From positions 1 to 64,000 of the forward strand of contig CAKPJX010000002.1 of assembly GCA_934163035.1 (NCBI GenBank): a stretch of DNA of 64,000 nucleotides, given 5' to 3'. This document shows, piece after piece, positions 60,635-64,000 of this stretch. This DNA comes from an uncultured Bacilli bacterium (GTDB taxonomy: Bacteria > Bacillota_I > Bacilli_A > RF39 > UBA660). Numbering within the stretch: position 1 is the stretch's first letter; each line of letters begins with the position of its first letter. The notes under the pieces are model-generated. The model was not told where the DNA came from. It worked only from the letters and a program-made list of their open reading frames with translations, and did not search any database. The position numbers and the translations under genes are program-made.

Positions 60635-63472
60635 ATGGAAAAGAGAAAAATAAAGAAAAGAACGGCAAAAAGTCCATCAGGACGAAATAATAATAAAAAT
60701 GTAAAATCTAAAGTAAATGTAAGTAAAACAGCAAAAGATAATAGCACATTAAAAATGATAATGGCAATAATCTTTATAATGCTAATTCTATTCTGCTATT
60801 TCGCATTAAATTTAACATTTGCCATAATAGTAGCATTAGGAATCGGAATCATTATAGGAGTTGCAGAGCTACTAAAAAAATTAGGAAATAAAAGAAAGCT
60901 TATAAAAGTATTACTAATAATAATACTTGGCTGTGGAATATTAGGATTATCAGCATTTGCTGGATTCTTAGTTTACATCAAAGTTAAAGCTGATCCAATG
61001 TTTGTAAGTTCAAAGCTTGAAACTCCAGAAAATACCACTCTGCTTGATATTGATGGTAAAGAATATGCAAAATTAGGATCAGAAATGAGAGAAAAAGTCA
61101 AATACAATGAATTACCTGAGGTATTAGTTGACGCCATAGTTGCAACAGAAGATTCAAGATTCTTCCAACATAATGGTTTTGACGCTCCACGTTTTATAAA
61201 AGCCGCTATAGGTCAAGCACTTGGAAAATCAGATGCTGGAGGGGCTTCAACACTATCAATGCAAGTTGTTAAAAATAGCTTAACAGATGCCAGTGCTACA
61301 AAAGGTGCCGAAGGTATAATCCGTAAATTTAAAGATATTTATTTAGCTGTTTTCAAGTTAGAAAAAAAATATACCAAAGAAGAAATCATTGAATATTATG
61401 TAAATAACCACTACTTAGGAGGTAATGTATATGGTGTTCAAGAAGCTGCAGAGGCCTACTTCGGCAAAACAGTAAGTGAATTAAATTTAAGTGAAGCTGC
61501 TATTTTAGCAGGAATGTTTAAGTCCCCAATTGCATATAGACCAACAGATCATGCAGAAAACGCTACAAAAAGAAGAAATACAGTACTATATTTAATGAGA
61601 AAACATGGCTATATAACTGAAGAAGAAGAAAAAATAGCTAAGTCAATATCAGTAGAATCGCTTGTAACAAACAATACATCAGCTGTAAATAGTCAATACC
61701 AAGGTTATATAGATACCGTAGTAAAAGAAATTGAAAAGAAATATAAAGTAAATGCTTATACTACACCTTTACTTGTATATACAAATCTAGATCGTGGAAA
61801 ACAAGATGCCGTAACTAGAACTATTAATGGAGAAACATTCACATGGATTAATGATAAAATTCAATCTGGTATATCAGTTCTTGATTCACAAACGGGAAAA
61901 ATACTTGCCATAGGAAATGGGCGAAATATAGGTAGCCGTTCAGCAAGCGGAATAAAACAATTTAACTATGCCACAGATATAAAAAGACAACCAGGATCAA
62001 CTGCAAAACCATTATTCGATTATGGTCCAGGTATTGAATATAACAACTGGTCTACTTACACATTATTTGATGACTCACCTTATACATATTCAAGTGGCCA
62101 ACAATTAAACAACTGGGATGGTGGCTACTTTGGTACTATAACCTTGAGAAGGGCATTATCAACATCACGTAACGTACCGGCACTAAAAGCTTTCCAACAA
62201 ATTGATAACAAAAAAATAATTGAATTTGTAACAAATTTAGGAATTAAACCTGAAATAGAAAATGGAAAAATTCATGAAGCTCATGCCATAGGAGCATTTA
62301 CTGGAACAAATCCGTTACAAATGAGTGCTGCTTATGCTGCATTCTCAAATGGTGGATATTATAATGAACCATACAGTGTTAGTAAAATAGTTTTCAAATC
62401 AACTAACGAAGTCAGAGAACATAAATCTGAAAAGAAACAAGTTATGTCTGAGGCTACAGCCTTCATGATATCAAGTGTATTACAAGATGTTTCACTATCA
62501 GGAGGAGCAAACCTAGAAAATATAGCCCGTAAAACTGGTACTACAAACTATGACGCAAAAACTGCAACTGAAAAAAATCTACCATGGGACGCAGTTAGAG
62601 ATTCGTGGCTAATAGGATATTCAACCAAAACAGTAATAGGATTATGGTATGGATACGATTTTGTTGACAGAGAATACTGTCTACATAACATTCCAGCAAC
62701 AGTTCAAAAAGATAAATTATTTAGAGCCCTAGTAAATGCCGGAGCCATGGAATCAAATAGAGAACCATTCACTCAACCAGACAGTGTTGTAAAGGTTGGC
62801 GTTGAAATGGGAAGCAACCCAGCTAAAATAGCAAGCCCAGGATCTTCAAATGTAGTTTATGAGTACTTTAAAAAGGATTATGCTCCAGAAGAAACATATG
62901 TAGAACAAAAAATAGCTAAACCAGATAAACTTAAAGTATCATATGATGAGTCAACAAAGAAAGTAAGTATGAGTTGGAATGCCGTTACAAAACCAACTAT
63001 CGATGAAAAAAATCCTGGAACATTTGGCTATAATATATACTTAGATAATACGCTGATAGCCTTTACGGATAAAACAAGCTATACATTCACGCCGAAATCA
63101 TCACCGTATGGAACATATAAAGTCATTGCAACATTCAAAGGATATAGTGGCATCCAAAGTGAACCGGCAACATATACTCTAAGTAATAATACAGCAGAAA
63201 ATAACTTTGATATAACAAAATACAAATTAGTATATAATGGTAAAACAACTATTGCAGCAAACTCTACACTAATGATAAATATAAATAATTTTGAAGTTAA
63301 AAATTCAACAGAAACATTAAATGTCAAATTTAAAAATTGTAGTCTAACCCAGGTTAATACAGCTGGTAAGTATCCAATAACATGTACATTTGAATACAAT
63401 AAAAAAGAATACAGTCTTTCAACAACTATTGAAGTAACAGAAGATACCGAAGGACCTGAAACTACAGAATAA
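60635..63472 (+). CDS. ponA: Class A penicillin-binding protein (PBP1A)
   Basis: A 945-residue bifunctional peptidoglycan synthase. A basic N-terminus and one or two membrane segments (residues 40-115) are followed by the glycosyltransferase domain (VDAIVATEDSRFFQHNGFD, GGASTLSMQVVKN, RKFKDIYLAVFKLEKKYTKEEI, NNHYLGGNVYGV). The transpeptidase domain has the SxxK in QPGSTAKPLFDYG, SxN in STSRNVPAL and KTG in ARKTGTTNYD. After residue 770 is a fibronectin-like domain and a beta tail ending EGPETTE. The ATG at 60635 follows GGAGG. Confidence 0.96.
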   Translation: MEKRKIKKRTAKSPSGRNNNKNVKSKVNVSKTAKDNSTLKMIMAIIFIMLILFCYFALNLTFAIIVALGIGIIIGVAELLKKLGNKRKLIKVLLIIILGCGILGLSAFAGFLVYIKVKADPMFVSSKLETPENTTLLDIDGKEYAKLGSEMREKVKYNELPEVLVDAIVATEDSRFFQHNGFDAPRFIKAAIGQALGKSDAGGASTLSMQVVKNSLTDASATKGAEGIIRKFKDIYLAVFKLEKKYTKEEIIEYYVNNHYLGGNVYGVQEAAEAYFGKTVSELNLSEAAILAGMFKSPIAYRPTDHAENATKRRNTVLYLMRKHGYITEEEEKIAKSISVESLVTNNTSAVNSQYQGYIDTVVKEIEKKYKVNAYTTPLLVYTNLDRGKQDAVTRTINGETFTWINDKIQSGISVLDSQTGKILAIGNGRNIGSRSASGIKQFNYATDIKRQPGSTAKPLFDYGPGIEYNNWSTYTLFDDSPYTYSSGQQLNNWDGGYFGTITLRRALSTSRNVPALKAFQQIDNKKIIEFVTNLGIKPEIENGKIHEAHAIGAFTGTNPLQMSAAYAAFSNGGYYNEPYSVSKIVFKSTNEVREHKSEKKQVMSEATAFMISSVLQDVSLSGGANLENIARKTGTTNYDAKTATEKNLPWDAVRDSWLIGYSTKTVIGLWYGYDFVDREYCLHNIPATVQKDKLFRALVNAGAMESNREPFTQPDSVVKVGVEMGSNPAKIASPGSSNVVYEYFKKDYAPEETYVEQKIAKPDKLKVSYDESTKKVSMSWNAVTKPTIDEKNPGTFGYNIYLDNTLIAFTDKTSYTFTPKSSPYGTYKVIATFKGYSGIQSEPATYTLSNNTAENNFDITKYKLVYNGKTTIAANSTLMININNFEVKNSTETLNVKFKNCSLTQVNTAGKYPITCTFEYNKKEYSLSTTIEVTEDTEGPETTE

Positions 63473-63476
63473 AAAT

Positions 63477-63514
63477 AAACTCCGTTTCTTAATAACATAG
63501 GAAACGGAGTTTTT
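63477..63514 (+). terminator. Terminator after pbp1A
   Basis: ACTCCGTTTC...GAAACGGAGT followed by TTTTA, the strongest hairpin in the region, just after the PBP1A stop codon. Confidence 0.9.
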
Positions 63515-63582
63515 ATATTATAAAAAAGATGCCACTCTAAAGGTAACATCTTCCCATTAAAATATTAAACATTTATATATAT

Positions 63583-64000
63583 CTATTTCTTATACATACA
63601 GATATCTTTAATTAAACATTTCTCACATAACGGTTTTACAGCCTTACACTTATAGCGACCAAACAATACTAGCTGTAAATGTCTCCTAGCCCAAGTTTTT
63701 TTGGGAAAATAATTCATTAACTTTTTCTCAACAATCAAAACATTATCATTAATATCAGCTAAACCAAGTCTTTTAGAAACTCTTTCAACATGAGTATCAA
63801 CAGCAATAGCCGGATAATTATAAAACTCACTTAAAAAAACATTAGCTGTCTTTCTACCAACACCAGTTAACTTTATTAATTCATCAAATGACCTAGGAAC
63901 AACACCATTATACTTATCATCCAATATACCAGCAATTTTCAACACATATAGGCTCTTTTTCCTGTAAGAACCTATTGGTCTAATAAGTTGCTCTAAATCA
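63583..64000 (-). CDS. nth: Endonuclease III, N-terminus outside window
   Basis: The visible 139 residues (window edge cuts the N-terminal part) begin DLEQLIRPIGSYRKKSLYV. They include the helix-hairpin-helix LTGVGRKTANVFL with catalytic Lys, the Asp in AVDTHVERVSKRL, and the 4Fe-4S set C-x6-C-x2-C-x5-C (CKAVKPLCEKCLIKDIC). It excises oxidised pyrimidines. It is convergent to pbp1A, as in Bacillus-like nth–ponA regions. Confidence 0.96.
   Translation of the reverse strand, partial: DLEQLIRPIGSYRKKSLYVLKIAGILDDKYNGVVPRSFDELIKLTGVGRKTANVFLSEFYNYPAIAVDTHVERVSKRLGLADINDNVLIVEKKLMNYFPKKTWARRHLQLVLFGRYKCKAVKPLCEKCLIKDICMYKK

Noticed and set aside
1..64000. CRISPR arrays, tRNA genes, insertion-sequence transposases
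   Set aside because: No regularly spaced repeats, no cloverleaf with TTC loop and CCA end, and no DDE or HUH transposase motif was seen on either strand.

Overview
The window looks like chromosome from a very low-GC, spore-forming Bacillota (Bacilli/Erysipelotrichia-like, probably an uncultured gut lineage). TGA is a normal stop. The gene order recalls Bacillus-type chromosomes (rodZ/ymfM-like–pgsA–recA, rny, ylxM–ffh–ftsY, gpsB–rnpB–recU–pbp1A). There is a SufCDSUB operon, a Trp T-box, and several spore-type genes: a CotD-like coat protein, two YjcZ-like mini membrane proteins and a BclA-like collagen protein. I could run no searches; names rest on motifs, length and context.

The most striking feature is two separate genes, each cut in two by a precisely inserted element carrying a large serine recombinase. 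(1) A D-Ala-D-Ala carboxypeptidase gene (dacA) has its N-terminal 216 codons at 20762-21409 and its C-terminal 171 codons at 1199-1714, both on the minus strand. The 19,047 bp between them are bounded by an 11-bp near-direct repeat (10/11; exact core TTTA). Joining the halves at the core gives one in-frame 387-residue protein with SxxK, SxN and KTG motifs. (2) A CotD-like spore-coat gene is cut the same way. Its N-part (42869-43087) and C-part (38648-38773) are separated by 4,095 bp bounded by CATAC, and rejoining restores an in-frame 114-residue Cys/His-rich protein. The arrangement resembles skin-type elements (sigK) or the comK prophage, where excision rebuilds a gene; whether either element excises here is inference.

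Element 1 (1.7-20.8 kb) carries an ADP-ribosyltransferase-like protein, a radical SAM/SPASM enzyme with an overlapping small Cys/His/Asp-rich peptide (an apparently undescribed RiPP-type pair), a collagen-like protein, a DUF3419-type methyltransferase, a two-component system with a MacB-like ABC transporter, membrane and carbohydrate-binding-like proteins, a GNAT, the recombinase, a YfhO protein, trpS with a T-box, an NfeD/SPFH pair, a frameshifted DUF1294 gene and an esterase. Element 2 (38.8-42.9 kb) carries decayed fic and DNA-glycosylase-like genes, the second recombinase with a small overlapping ORF, and a Dam-type methyltransferase.

The rest is mostly core chromosome: ybaK-like and DUF1697 genes (0-1.1 kb); a VanY-type peptidase, then a sortase with a thioester-domain adhesin (21.5-24.9 kb); pdp, GNAT and ssb (25-27 kb); the suf operon (27-31.5 kb); a coiled-coil protein, HIT proteins, small spore-type proteins and PrsA (31.6-36.1 kb); a membrane protein, recX and rpoZ (36.1-38.6 kb); ffh, a HerA-like ATPase, ylxM and ftsY (43-48 kb); a frameshifted transglutaminase-like gene, a GT2 glycosyltransferase and a CmpB-like protein (48-51 kb); RNase J, RNase Y, MurE, RecA, PgsA and a RodZ-like protein (51-59 kb); rnpB, gpsB, recU, PBP1A and a partial nth (59-64 kb). 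Several apparent frameshifts fall in homopolymers and would be mended by one added base, so sequencing error must be excluded before calling them pseudogenes.
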